A stretch of DNA of 64,000 bases, taken from the NCBI GenBank assembly GCA_963576475.1, contig OY754977.1, forward strand, positions 11,411,089 to 11,475,088, in the 5' to 3' direction. This document shows, piece after piece, positions 42,746-53,393 of this stretch (the first letter of the stretch is position 1; each line of letters begins with the position of its first letter). The position numbers were made by a program, and so were the translations under genes. The notes under the pieces were generated by a model. That model worked only from the letters and a program-made list of their open reading frames with translations, was not told the DNA's origin and ran no database searches. Source of the DNA: Molanna angustata. Taxonomy: Eukaryota; Arthropoda; Insecta; Trichoptera; Molannidae.

Positions 42746-43625
42746 TGTAGGTACTTTTGTTTTTATTAAAAGTAATGTCTGAGAAGTTTATATTCTTTCC
42801 ATTTTTTTGGTTTTGTATATAATATAGACCCCTAACATAGGTACCTAACGGGGAAAACTATTTTATAAACTTCCTATGTAATTTTTATAAATTAAAAATT
42901 TGAAAAAAAATCAATTTTTTGCGCAGTTTGTCAATAATATGTCGCCTATATCAAGTCATACTATGTGAATTTGTTTATTTTTCTAACATTGTTTATATTC
43001 TTTTGTTTATACTTGGTGAAAGAAAATGTATTTATTTCTACATCTAAATGAATTTATGATCATGTGACTTAAAAATCATCAGTTTTATACTTTTTAATGA
43101 TATGTTACGAAAAAAATTGGACAAATTTAAAAATTGTGTTAAGTAATTACAAATTTAAACTTCATTGTATATTTTCAGTCGTCCTACGTTTTTGTGTTTT
43201 GTGGCTTTTTTATTCAATCTTCAGAGGAATTTAGAACCACACGACTCGTTTAATCAATGTTTCGATACCTAATTTTGTTTGTTGAGAATAAGGTAATCTT
43301 GAAGTGAAGCTTGTATATATTTACTGTTCAGTGTATTCTCGCATAGTTTACTCAGTATTGGAAATCCAATACTTCGTATAATTTATTCAAAATGGAAGGT
43401 TGGTGCGTACTCGAGATTCATTTCCATAGTAAGAATTATTACTTCCTACAGCCAACACAGCGAGAAATGGAAGGTGAGGATACTGTGGGGTTCTCGTGGA
43501 AGCTTTACATTAGAAAATATGTAGTTTAGCTGGTGATTTAGCATATCCAACATAAGATAAAACCACATTTAGTATTATAACATTGTCGATTATTTGTGGC
43601 ATTGTCTTGTACATTGTGGCATTGT
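42746..43625. other. No gene recognised
   Basis: A+T-rich. At 43,587-43,630 a 20-bp unit (cattgtggcattgtcttgta) is duplicated in tandem, directly before the second full-length LINE. Confidence 0.55.
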
Positions 43626-43635
43626 CTTGTATCGA

Positions 43636-44250
43636 TGTAGTGAGGAGTTTGACGTTTGACAGTTGGTGTTGTTTCTTAACTCTTAATAATAATCATTATA
43701 AGTTATTAAAATTACTTCTTATCGAACAGTTGTTTATTTAACGTGATTCGCAAGACCAAATTTAACTTTGATATATATTATCTGTCGATTATGATTGTGT
43801 TCTTGTTGGAATTTTGACTTTGTTTTTTAAATTGTGTTTTGTTGTCATTTTGTACTGCAACATAAATAGTTTTATTTTAGTGTCGTTGTTGTACTAATTA
43901 ACGGAAGTTTTATGCATGCAAAACATTATCTATGAGTGAAGTGTAGTGACTTTAGTGGAAAAAACATATTTAAATATTGATTTTATAATTTTAACACATA
44001 TTGTCAAAAAATTCAAGCAACGGTAACATTATTTGATTTTATCATTAGAACATTAATAAAATAATTAGTATACGTGCATTTTTGGTAATAACTCGTTAAG
44101 CAGTTTTAATCGAGTGGTATTATTCTCGTTTACCGGAGCGGGTGGACCAGTGTTCAAATCTCGAACCAAGCATTTTTTTTTTTTTTTTTAAATTTTAGTT
44201 GTTATATTTATTTATTTATAAAAAAAAAAACTTTATACTAATAACTCAAT
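43636..44250 (+). other. 5' UTR of the CR1/Jockey-group LINE
   Basis: A+T-rich leader, with a T-run at 44,173-44,188. Start inferred from the 10-bp duplication. Confidence 0.6.
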
Positions 44251-45438
44251 ATGTCAAAAATTATAACGAGAAGTGAAAAGAATAAAAATATCAGTTACAT
44301 CACAATGATTGATAACTCAATGGAAGAAGGTATTCTGGATGAAACCTATATAAAAAATACAACTTTGAACGAAGTAACAAGGGGAAAGGATAAAAAAGAT
44401 AAAAAAATTGACGAAGAAAAGGCGAAGGTTGTAAAAGATCTTGAGAAGTGCAAACAAGAATTGAAGCTTAAAAATAGGGAGGTATCAATACTAAAAAAGA
44501 GAATTGATATTCTACAAAAACAGGATATCGACTTGCAAAATTACAAAAAAATTAATAAAGAACTAAAAAACACCATGACCAGTAAAGATCTAAAATTAGA
44601 AGAATTGAAATTGGAGTTAGAAAGAATTACGGAAGACAGAAAAAGGGAGGTAGAGAACTTCAATAAAAATACAAATGAAATATTATTGAAATTGAATGAA
44701 GTAAAAAAACATAATAAGGTACTGCTGGAGAGAGATGCTGAAAAATCATACACAAGTATAAGCAATGAAAATTTAACAGCCACTAAAACTACCAAAATGT
44801 ACAATGCTAAAAGAAAACAAACCGACTCGAATAAGCCACAACTATTCATAATAGGAGACGAATACAGCAAGGGGTTAGGAGTGAAATTATTCAACAATAT
44901 TGAATATGATGTCTCCTGTGTCAGTAAACCATATGCAAAATTTGACCACCTCTTGAATGATTTAAATGAGACTATTATGCTTGGAAAAGAAGGAGACGCT
45001 ATCTTGCTGATCGGAGGAGGAAGCAAGGATCGATTTGATAAGAGAATTATGGCAACAGAAAACCTCATTAAAAGGACGAAAGAAAAAAAAATAAAACTAT
45101 ATATATCTACTATCCAATATGTGGGAAACGAGAGGATGAATGAAAAAATCTACAGAACCAACAGCAAACTATTTGACGCAACTATAAACCTTAAACATGG
45201 AAAAATGATAGAATTAAATGACAGAACTACATCATTATTAGATAAAATATTATTTAGTTTAAGATGCACAACATGTACTGTAGAAAATGTAACGAACATT
45301 ATTATTCAATGTGAGACACATGAAACAGCCATGGAAAGGCAGGAGCTAAATGGGGCTGAACCTATTGTTTATAGTTTGTCCAATGACCTGATAGCCAAGA
45401 ACTCGGCCAATCAGACTGTTTCGAATAATTTAAACTAG
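44251..45438 (+). CDS. LINE ORF1: coiled coil plus SGNH-like region
   Basis: 395 residues, very Lys/Glu-rich. Residues ~45-170 are a long heptad-like coiled coil, probably for self-association. Residues ~198-290 resemble the SGNH/GDSL esterase-like domain known in ORF1 of some CR1-group LINEs: FIIGDEYSKGLG (G202, D203, E204) at block I and LLIGGGSKDRFD at the block III position. The nucleophile serine expected after GD is a glutamate here and no clear catalytic Asp-x-x-His was found, so it is probably inactive as an esterase (inference). A C-terminal Cys-rich patch (CTTCTVENVTNIIIQCETH) could bind metal. The frame is intact, and ORF2 begins 29 bp after the stop. Confidence 0.8.
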   Translation: MSKIITRSEKNKNISYITMIDNSMEEGILDETYIKNTTLNEVTRGKDKKDKKIDEEKAKVVKDLEKCKQELKLKNREVSILKKRIDILQKQDIDLQNYKKINKELKNTMTSKDLKLEELKLELERITEDRKREVENFNKNTNEILLKLNEVKKHNKVLLERDAEKSYTSISNENLTATKTTKMYNAKRKQTDSNKPQLFIIGDEYSKGLGVKLFNNIEYDVSCVSKPYAKFDHLLNDLNETIMLGKEGDAILLIGGGSKDRFDKRIMATENLIKRTKEKKIKLYISTIQYVGNERMNEKIYRTNSKLFDATINLKHGKMIELNDRTTSLLDKILFSLRCTTCTVENVTNIIIQCETHETAMERQELNGAEPIVYSLSNDLIAKNSANQTVSNNLN

Positions 45439-45467
45439 TTCATAAGACATTAGAGGAGGTCTCTAGC

Positions 45468-48347
45468 ATGCATTTTTTAAATAGTGAAAAAAAGAAACGT
45501 ACTAATTCTAATAAAATTATCACTTTGTTAAATCAGAATATCGAAGGTTTAGAAAATAAGGTGTTGGAGTTGGAATTATTCATGAGTTCAAATAATATTG
45601 ACATAATTTGCATTACTGAACATTGGCTAAAGCACCATGAACTCATATTTAATTTCAGTAATCACAAAATTGGTAGTTCTTACTGCCGAGTAAATTTCAT
45701 AAGGGGTGGCTCAATGATACTGTTGAATAAACAAATTACATTTAAGGATCGAATCGATATTGTTAATCATTCTGTTGAAAGAGAAATTGAACTAGCCTGT
45801 GTAGAATTAGAGCAGTTAATAATTATATGCATCTACAGCCCACCATGTGCTAAATATTCTAATTTTGAAGACGTTATGGAAGAAATTTTATATAAATTAT
45901 CGAAATCCAATAAACAAATCATAGCATGTGGAGATTTTAATATTGATTTATTGATGGAAAACTCATTAAGCGATAGGATAACTAATTTGTTTAACTCATT
46001 TAACCTAAAACCTTTGTTTATGGAGCCTACTAGAATAACGGAAACTACAGCTACATGTATAGACAATATATTTACAGATGTACGTATCATAAATAAGAGT
46101 GTAATTAGTAACATTACATCTGATCACCTTGGAGAAATGGTCAAGATTGAAACACATTGTAAAACAAGTAAAAAAAGAAGAATTACCTTTGTACCAGTGA
46201 CTGTTGGTCGAGTGGAAAAAATAAAAACGGCCCTTATTTCTGAATTACCTATTTCTTATGGTGATAATAACCCAAACTATTTATATAATATGTTTTTTGC
46301 TAAATTTAATAATGTGTTTAATTCAATATTTACATCCAAAACGATTACAGTATCCGACAAAGCAACATTTAGTGAATGGGCAACAGCGGGAATACATAAA
46401 AGTAGATTAAAACTATACGAACTTTATAGTGAGAAACAATATAATTTTAGTGAAAAGTTTAATAATAAAGTTAAAAAGTATTCCAAAATCTTTAAAAAAG
46501 TCTGCTTGGAAGCTAAATCTCGTTACCTGAGAAATAAAATTGCAAAAAGTAATGATAAAATAAAAGCTACTTGGAATATAATAAATTGTGAGACTGGAAC
46601 TGTTAAAAAAGATAACAAAAACGAATTTAACTTAAAAATAGGAAATGTTAGCATTACTCAAAACGATGTCGTAGCCAAAGCTTTTGAAACGTTCTTTACT
46701 GACATTCCGGTTTCTACAACAAAGTCATTAAATTCATCGCATGTTATGGCAGAAACATTGTTGAAGAATAATGTACCAGCATGTAATGAACAATTTTATT
46801 TTAAACATGTCAGTAGTACTGATATTGTAAAATCCTTTAAACTTATAAAAGTAAAAAAGACTTCGGATCTCTGGGACATCTCTGTAAACATTATCAAACC
46901 TATAATTGACATTATTGCGCCTGAACTAGCTTTGATATTTAATAAATGTGTTGAGTGTGGTGTGTTCCCAAACCTAATGAAATTGAGTAAAATAACTCCA
47001 CTTTTCAAATCGGGTAGTAGTTCTGACCCAACAAACTTTAGACCAATATCAGTGCTACCGACCTTTAGTAAAATCTTTGAAAGGATTATACTTGCACAGT
47101 TACAAAGTCATTTTCATAAAAATAATCTACTACATAATAAACAATTTGGTTTCACGAGAGGTCGCTCAACGACTGACGCCAGTGTTAACTTGGTGTCGCA
47201 TATCTTCGGGGCCTGGGAGGAATCACATGATGCATTGGGAGTCTTTTGTGATTTGTCTAAGGCGTTTGACTGCGTACACCATGAAACACTTATTAAGAAA
47301 TTAAGTCACTACGGCATCGGAGGTGTTGCACTAGATCTTCTCGCATCTTACTTGTGTGATCGAAAACAACAAGTTAACGTGAACGGAAATCTTTCTCCGG
47401 GATCTTTAGTTACTATGGGTGTACCTCAAGGTTCAATTTTGGGTCCATTCTTATTTCTTATATATATAAATGATCTTCCTCAATTAATGAAGGATGACCA
47501 AGAGATTGTATTGTTTGCAGATGACACATCACTTTTATTTAAATTAAAAAGAAAAATGACTGATTTTGACGATGTGAACAACACATTATCTAAAATAGTT
47601 GACTGGTTTAATATTAACAACTTATTACTTAACCAAAAAAAGACCAAATGTATAAGATTTGTTTTACCAAATGTTAAGGAAGTTGGAGCTAATGTAGTGG
47701 TTAAGAATGAAAATCTGGAACTTGTCGATAACACTGTTTTTTTAGGAATGACATTAGATAAAAAACTTCAATGGGGTCTCCATATAAGTAAATTGTCGAG
47801 GAGACTTAGTTCTGCGGCGTACGCGGTCAAAAAGATACGTCTTATCACGGACGTAGATACTGCAAGACTGGTATACTTCAGCTACTTCCATAGTGTTATG
47901 TCATATGGCATATTGCTGTGGGGAAGTGCTGCAGATATAGATACTATATTTGTGTTGCAGAAGAGGGCTGTCCGCGCGGTTTACAATATGAGTCCTAGAG
48001 ATTCTCTTAAAAGTAAATTTAAAGAAATCAATATAATGACTTTGCCTTGCCAATATATTTACGAAAACATTATGTATGCACATAAAAACTTAAAAGTGTA
48101 TAAAAAAAATTATGATAATCATAATTATAATACCAGAAGTAGGAATAAACTCGTTGTTCCCACTACTAGGCTACATAAAGTTAATAAATCATTCATAGGT
48201 CAGACCGTACGTTTTTATAATAAATTACCAAGTGACGTGGTTGAGTTATCATTTTCAAAATTCAAGAATTATGTTAAACAAAAGCTTCTTAAGAAAGCCT
48301 ATTATAATATATCAGAATATTTGGAAGATAGTAAGCCATGGGAGTGA
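45468..48347 (+). CDS. LINE ORF2, endonuclease-reverse transcriptase
   Basis: 959 residues. An AP-type endonuclease fills residues ~10-230: LLNQNIEGL, CITEHWL, CGDFNIDL (D156, N158) and a closing SDHLG. The reverse transcriptase spans ~480-770: FRPISVLPTFSKIFER, DLSKAFD from 595, PQGSILGPFLF near 653, FADD at 683-686. The C-terminal tail carries the NTRSRNKL and VRFYNKLP motifs typical of CR1/Jockey-group proteins and lacks the CCHC finger of the R1 clade. It would nick DNA and copy element RNA at the nick. No stop or shift is seen. The start is the first ATG (45,468) after an in-frame gap; MHFLNSEKKKRTNSNK precedes the endonuclease. Confidence 0.94.
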   Translation: MHFLNSEKKKRTNSNKIITLLNQNIEGLENKVLELELFMSSNNIDIICITEHWLKHHELIFNFSNHKIGSSYCRVNFIRGGSMILLNKQITFKDRIDIVNHSVEREIELACVELEQLIIICIYSPPCAKYSNFEDVMEEILYKLSKSNKQIIACGDFNIDLLMENSLSDRITNLFNSFNLKPLFMEPTRITETTATCIDNIFTDVRIINKSVISNITSDHLGEMVKIETHCKTSKKRRITFVPVTVGRVEKIKTALISELPISYGDNNPNYLYNMFFAKFNNVFNSIFTSKTITVSDKATFSEWATAGIHKSRLKLYELYSEKQYNFSEKFNNKVKKYSKIFKKVCLEAKSRYLRNKIAKSNDKIKATWNIINCETGTVKKDNKNEFNLKIGNVSITQNDVVAKAFETFFTDIPVSTTKSLNSSHVMAETLLKNNVPACNEQFYFKHVSSTDIVKSFKLIKVKKTSDLWDISVNIIKPIIDIIAPELALIFNKCVECGVFPNLMKLSKITPLFKSGSSSDPTNFRPISVLPTFSKIFERIILAQLQSHFHKNNLLHNKQFGFTRGRSTTDASVNLVSHIFGAWEESHDALGVFCDLSKAFDCVHHETLIKKLSHYGIGGVALDLLASYLCDRKQQVNVNGNLSPGSLVTMGVPQGSILGPFLFLIYINDLPQLMKDDQEIVLFADDTSLLFKLKRKMTDFDDVNNTLSKIVDWFNINNLLLNQKKTKCIRFVLPNVKEVGANVVVKNENLELVDNTVFLGMTLDKKLQWGLHISKLSRRLSSAAYAVKKIRLITDVDTARLVYFSYFHSVMSYGILLWGSAADIDTIFVLQKRAVRAVYNMSPRDSLKSKFKEINIMTLPCQYIYENIMYAHKNLKVYKKNYDNHNYNTRSRNKLVVPTTRLHKVNKSFIGQTVRFYNKLPSDVVELSFSKFKNYVKQKLLKKAYYNISEYLEDSKPWE

Positions 48348-48937
48348 ATTTGCTCAAGCGTCATCAGGACGACTTTAATATATTTTGTGTTTGTATTATT
48401 TTATTATGAAATGTATGTATAGCTTTGCCCATTCACTGCCTTCTGATAATGTTGTTTACTTTTTATTATGTCTTTCACAAGATGCCAATCGAAACTCTTT
48501 ACATTCCGATTGGCGTCGATTAATTCTTTACTCAATTGTGAAAAGTAAATTTACTCAAGCGTCATCAGGACGACTTTAATATATTTTGTGTTTATAATAT
48601 TTTATTATGAAATGTATGAATAGCTTTGCCCATTCACTGCCTTCTGATAATGTTGTTTACTTTTATTGTGTTTTTGACAAGATGCCAATCGAAACTCTTT
48701 ACATTCCGATTGGCGTCGATTAATTGTTTATTTCATTTAATTTTATATGTCATGTTTTTTTTCCTTTTCTGCTGATGTATTTGTGACATTGTGATGTATT
48801 TTGATAATTTCTCGTGATATAATGTATTTTGATATATGCTGATAATATCTATTTTTTGATAATGCAATTGACGAGAACAAGCGCTTATCTCAAGCCTATG
48901 TTTTATAATATAACAATAAACAATAAACAATAAACAA
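48348..48937 (+). repeat. LINE 3' UTR with 200-bp tandem duplication
   Basis: ctcaagcgtcatcaggacga starts a unit at 48,354 and again at 48,554 (period 200). Both units contain a strong stem (gatgccaatcg paired with cgattggcgtc) and a run tatattttgtgttt. The UTR ends with three aataaac repeats (~48,914-48,936) rather than poly(A). Confidence 0.88.
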
Positions 48938-48947
48938 CTTGTATCGA

Positions 48948-50341
48948 ATATCTCGTTTATATCTTTTGTTTTGTCCGCACAAGATATTCAGGCCAAATGT
49001 GTTAAAGGCAAAATGGATTTTTATACTTCAATTCACACCAGTATATATTCCAAGGAGATTCTATTGTGGATAGTCAACATGATTACCATCTACTTTTATC
49101 TAATTTTTACTAACTTTTTTCCTTACATCCTCATTTTTGACGTCATCTTATTATTATTATGGCGATTTACAGCCTTTTTTTCATTTTTACATATTTCCTT
49201 GCGTATTTAGCAAAAGTTTCACTAACATATGTCAAAATTGACGCTGCAATTGCTCTTTGAATGATAATTACTTGTTTACGCCTCACTACCCCAATGGGAT
49301 CTAGTGGTGAGTTATGAATTCGCATTTTGGAGGTTATTTTTTTATTGCAGATTATCAACTATTGAGATTGTATTCTGCTGTGTATGTGTGTACTATGTGC
49401 TATGTACGGCGTTTTTATTCTAATTTATCGATTTATAGACTAAAATTCTTATTCGTGTTTTTTTTTCAAAGTTCGCTATTTTGTATATCTCATACTTGCT
49501 TAGGCTCCATTAGATTTTGAATGATATCTGATCAGTGCTTCTCATATTTTTAAACTGTCAAATATTTCAAAATGACCCCAAGCTCAGGAAATAAAATTTT
49601 ATTATTTTTTTCATATTGTTAAAAAGGCACATCTCTTTCTTAAAATGGCATTTGAAGAATTATCAATTTTTCACAATAAATAAGTTAATCAAAAGTACCT
49701 AACTTGACAAACTCATTTCATGAAAAAGCTTACATTTTTCCATACAAAATTTGAATACTTTGTGGTTTGTTTTATTTTCTTTATATTCTGATGTCAAGAA
49801 TCACATTTGTTTTTATTTAATTTTGATTTTGTTACATATGTGTCTATGCAATTCAAACTATGTCGTTAATTTTCAATATTATCACAAACTAAAACGAAGT
49901 CATCTTTTGTATTTTGTGAATTATTGGACTACATTTTTATACAATTTTAAATCATAAGATTCTGTATCTTATTACTTTCTGCTACAACTAAAATTTCATC
50001 TACATGCATCAAATCACATGCGTATAGTGTTTGTATTTGCTATTCAATATACCTACAGATTGAACAATAGGCATGATGACTAATTTTGAAAAACTATCTC
50101 ACGATGTTTTTACGCATTCACTGTTTTCAAATATATATACATTTCTACATAAAATAAAGGTTTAGTAGCAAAAATCGCCATTTTAAAATCAAATTTGACA
50201 TTTACGCCAAAAAAAGCTTGTAGTATCATGGCGGCTGCCGACCCTGACGGTGACGTCATGGTATCGTAAACTGCATATCACTACTATATGTAATATATGT
50301 GTTCTAAGACGATTTGTGTATTTATAATCAATTCAAAATTG
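48948..50341. other. No gene recognised
   Basis: T-rich with many small frames and no domains. At 50,228-50,262 a less A+T-rich patch (atggcggctgcc, ggtgacgtcatgg) resembles the starts of the direct repeats at 52,016 and 52,650. Confidence 0.5.
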
Positions 50342-50530
50342 CATAAGTGTTGTGCGGTCCCTAAATGTACAAACACGACGAAAAAAACACCTACTGAGGT
50401 ATTTGTTTTCGTCCCACGCGAAAAAAAAAGAGAAATAAGTGATTAAATTTCGCACGGCGAGACACAAGTGAATTTTATTAAGTACGCGTTTACAATGAAG
50501 TACAGTATTTGTTCCCCCACTTTTAGCTCT
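50342..50530 (+). pseudogene. THAP-domain coding remnant
   Basis: The plus strand reads HKCCAVPKCTNTTKKTPTEV then FVFVPREKKR, a typical N-terminal half of a THAP zinc finger (C-x2-4-C, aromatic and Pro positions). After an in-frame tga where Trp is usual, ARRDTSEFY follows, as expected in a THAP domain. A second stop and loss of the C-terminal His (around CSPTF) complete the decay. THAP domains bind DNA and are carried by P-element-type transposases and domesticated genes. Whether this came from a transposon or a gene cannot be told. Confidence 0.7.
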
Positions 50531-51223
50531 CAATAATATAATATTTACCATTATTTAGGCAATAAGCATATAAAGAACTTCATTAATGTCCAAACGTCAA
50601 AATAGGCCACCATAAGTTTCCCGCGTATGTTTTTAGCTTATGAACACATAATGTAGAGAGAAGAAGGAGCATATTTTATCGATTTTCGAGATGTAAGTTG
50701 TATTTAAATTACAGATAAATAAAGTACTTATATGTACTTATTATTAAGTTTTTACGTTTCGAAATTCTGATGAACAAAAGTCTTTGTTCGACGCAAAGAA
50801 ATATCCGACCATCAAAAGTTCCATTCTAGTTAAGAGTAGTTAAGACAGGCAGAAAAATAACTACTATGGCTGCTATTGCTAAAAATAACGATAGCAGATA
50901 AATATAGCTTGTTATGAACACAATACAAATAACGAGCGCTATGTAATAATTCGTATGCTGCTAAAATTGTAACGATGTTTTAAAACGCATGCTTCGCGTA
51001 ATCGCCGTCGTTTCGCAAATCGCTTCATTGCATGAAAAAAATATAGCTTGCTAGTTTAGTTTGGCAGTGACCAGCATCATAACATGTCGAACGTTCGTCA
51101 GCTCACCATCGCGTGACAAAATTGTAGAATACTAAAACTAAATTAGTTTACCATACGTTGCGAGCGTTCATTATTTATTTATTTATTCAATAAAAACTAA
51201 GTTACATACAAAATACAATTAAC
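50531..51223. other. No gene recognised
   Basis: Non-coding. The A+T-rich, (attt)n-like edge at 51,170-51,226 resembles a minus-strand LINE 3' end, interrupted by the MITE at 51,227. Confidence 0.45.
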
Positions 51224-51815
51224 ATAGGCCCGATATTACAGTCGGCCCTCAACTCATTGAGTTTGCCAAACTCAAGATTAATGTTAAGGGGAGATTGAAT
51301 CCATTTCCGTATTACAGTGCAATATGACATGTCAGTTACTAAATCTTCAATTATAGACATATTTCACTTTTTCTGTGGTTATTATCTGTCAAATTTAAAT
51401 AACCTCAAATAATACGAAATACAAAACGGGACGCTACGACTTTAAATACCATTGTTTTATTATCCAACATGGTAAATTTAATTTTTTTCACCAAAATAAT
51501 GCTTTTAAATGCCCGTGTTCGTTTCAATACGGCTGTCAGTTTGTTTTGTTGTGTGGCGCCACTTTCGATACAACACTGAAACTACACACGTTGCCTAACG
51601 CCTCTAGTGATAGAAACTGAAACTACACGAGTTGCCTAGCAAATGACAGTTGACTCACAGTTAAGTACTTAATCTGCCAGAAACGTTGAGTTAAATATTT
51701 GTCGTTTTAGTGACGTATTTGAGGGAAGATTAGGTCTAAACGGACACTGTAATACGCTATATTTTTGTAAAACTTGAGTTTAGCTCTTAAACTGACACTG
51801 TAATACCGGCCCATA
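51224..51815. mobile_element. 586-bp TIR MITE
   Basis: The ends ggcccgatattacagt (51,227) and actgtaataccggccc (to 51,812) are inverted with two mismatches and are flanked by ata on both sides. Further inverted phrases lie inward (ctcaac / cttgag). There is no coding sequence. The ends resemble the Harbinger-like element at 25,592, but the ata duplication is not the usual TWA, so the superfamily is uncertain. Confidence 0.8.
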
Positions 51816-52015
51816 GTGTCCCCCGATAGGTAGGCGAGTATCTAGGTAAATTGAAACTATTTGCTTTGATGAATACTTGTTCCATTTATATTTAATTTGT
51901 TTTAGTTTTAAGTATCTAATTAAAATATTAATATATCGATAACACCAAAATAAACATAGTCCAGACCGACAATTAATGCGTATATTGTATTGAAGACTAT
52001 CAGAAGAATTGACGC

Positions 52016-52220
52016 GACCATACTATGACGTCGTGCGCTCTGATTGTTTTTTCTCATAAAATGGCGGACTAACACATTTTGTATTTTTATATTTATAATA
52101 TTATTATTATTCACTCCTATAAATTAAAAAAAAAACATTTTTTAAATCTTTATAACCTATTTTATTTTTTAAAATCATAATTTCAATGATTTTTTTCTTA
52201 CAGTCATCACACCTATTACA
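52016..52220 (+). repeat. ~205-bp direct repeat, copy 1
   Basis: Matches 52,650-52,853 in the same orientation (offset ~634): tgacgtcgtgcgctctgattg, cataaaatggcgga, cattttgtatttttat and aaaatcataatttcaatgat. No coding. Confidence 0.82.
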
Positions 52221-52649
52221 TATTTTAATATATTAATCATAATATGTATATGAATCATAACAGTTATCCCATATGTATATTAGATTCATCATAATACATT
52301 GTGTATTTCCATTATAACCTCATGTAACACTGTACAACTCCCACAAACAATATAATTACATCATTTTATTTTATAATCAAGCAATGAAAGCCACCAAGTT
52401 ATTTATTTCTGAAACGTTAAATATTCTCCACCACGTTACAATACTCGGTGCGTGTTATAACAGATGCGTCAACGATTCAATAGAGCGGATAGCGATATTA
52501 TTTGGTTTATTGTCCCAAATAAACCAAATAAATCAATAAATAAAAATAGCATGTTAAAAATAAGCAGCATATTCCATATAGCTTGTTATGAAAAAAATAG
52601 CCATTTCGAACAACACAACAGTTGACAGTAACAAACACAATTGACAGTG
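52221..52649. other. Sequence between the direct repeats
   Basis: A+T-rich, non-coding. At 52,505-52,530 a short inverted pair (atttggtttat / ataaaccaaat) is present. Confidence 0.5.
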
Positions 52650-52853
52650 ACAATATGGTGACGTCATGCGCTCTGATTGGTGTTTCACATAAAATGGCGG
52701 ACAAACATATTTTGTATTTTTATTTTAATAATATTAATATTATTCGCTCTTTTAAAATGAAAATAAATATATTTTTTCAAATCTTTATAACATATTTTAT
52801 CTAATAAAATCATAATTTCAATGATTTTTTCTTACTGTCATCACGCCTATTAC
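52650..52853 (+). repeat. ~205-bp direct repeat, copy 2
   Basis: Partner of 52,016-52,220. It carries an intact CRE-like palindrome tgacgtca at 52,659. Differences between the copies are scattered, including small A-run length changes, so it is not a fresh duplication. Confidence 0.82.
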
Positions 52854-53276
52854 GGTGATAGTATAACACAACCTTGACTTACACATTTATTGACTGTTAA
52901 GACATGTATTTTCGTAAGTTCGAACTCTTTTTATCCGACAAACGTATAAAAAACTTAGCCAGATAGACTTCACGTTTTAACGGTTGTTCGAGCTAATTCT
53001 GTGCAATTATTGACTTGCATCTTATTTATATTGTCTTAATTATTGTTTTATGATATTCCTTCGTCCTAATGACCGCTTTCTTTGTATCGTCTATTTGCAG
53101 AAATGTTTACAGTTCCGGGTGTATTTACAGCGAACGGCTAAATGAATAGCGGGACATTAAGAGCCTATAATATATCCAGTGGTTGGTAGTTACTATCAAA
53201 GTAAATACATAGATGACACTTTGTTAATGCAGTACTGCGTTTCGTGTGGTAATAATAATGTCTTGACACGACCTTT
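52854..53276. other. No gene recognised
   Basis: A+T-rich, non-coding. Confidence 0.5.
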
Positions 53277-53393
53277 TGCCATCCTCTGGTAGATGCTACG
53301 TACAATGGTTAATTCTGCCCTCTTCCGATAGATTGTATGGGTAATAGTTACTTCTGCCAACCTCCGGTAGATGGTATGTATAATATATACATA
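53277..53393. repeat. 39-bp minisatellite, 3 copies
   Basis: Units start at tgcc on 53,277, 53,316 and 53,355 (exact 39-bp period). Each holds a tgcc..cctc.ggtagatg or similar phrase. As 39 is a multiple of three, the minus strand shows a repeated 13-residue peptide (HTIYRKRAEL-like). Confidence 0.85.

Larger units (their letters stand above)
43626..48947 (+). mobile_element. Full-length CR1/Jockey-group LINE
   Basis: The candidate target duplication is cttgtatcga (43,626-43,635 and 48,938-48,947), giving an element of about 5.3 kb (43,636-48,937). It has a ~615-bp 5' UTR, intact ORF1 and ORF2 separated by 29 bp, and a ~590-bp 3' UTR with a 200-bp tandem duplication, ending in three aataaac repeats. 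An FADD reverse transcriptase, no C-terminal zinc finger and an ORF1 with coiled coil plus esterase-like region point to the CR1/Jockey group, perhaps Daphne-like. The clade name is a guess. Intact ORFs suggest recent activity. Confidence 0.85.

Noticed and set aside
44541..45068. 175-codon minus-strand frame
   Set aside because: Antisense shadow of the Lys/Glu-rich ORF1 of the second LINE.
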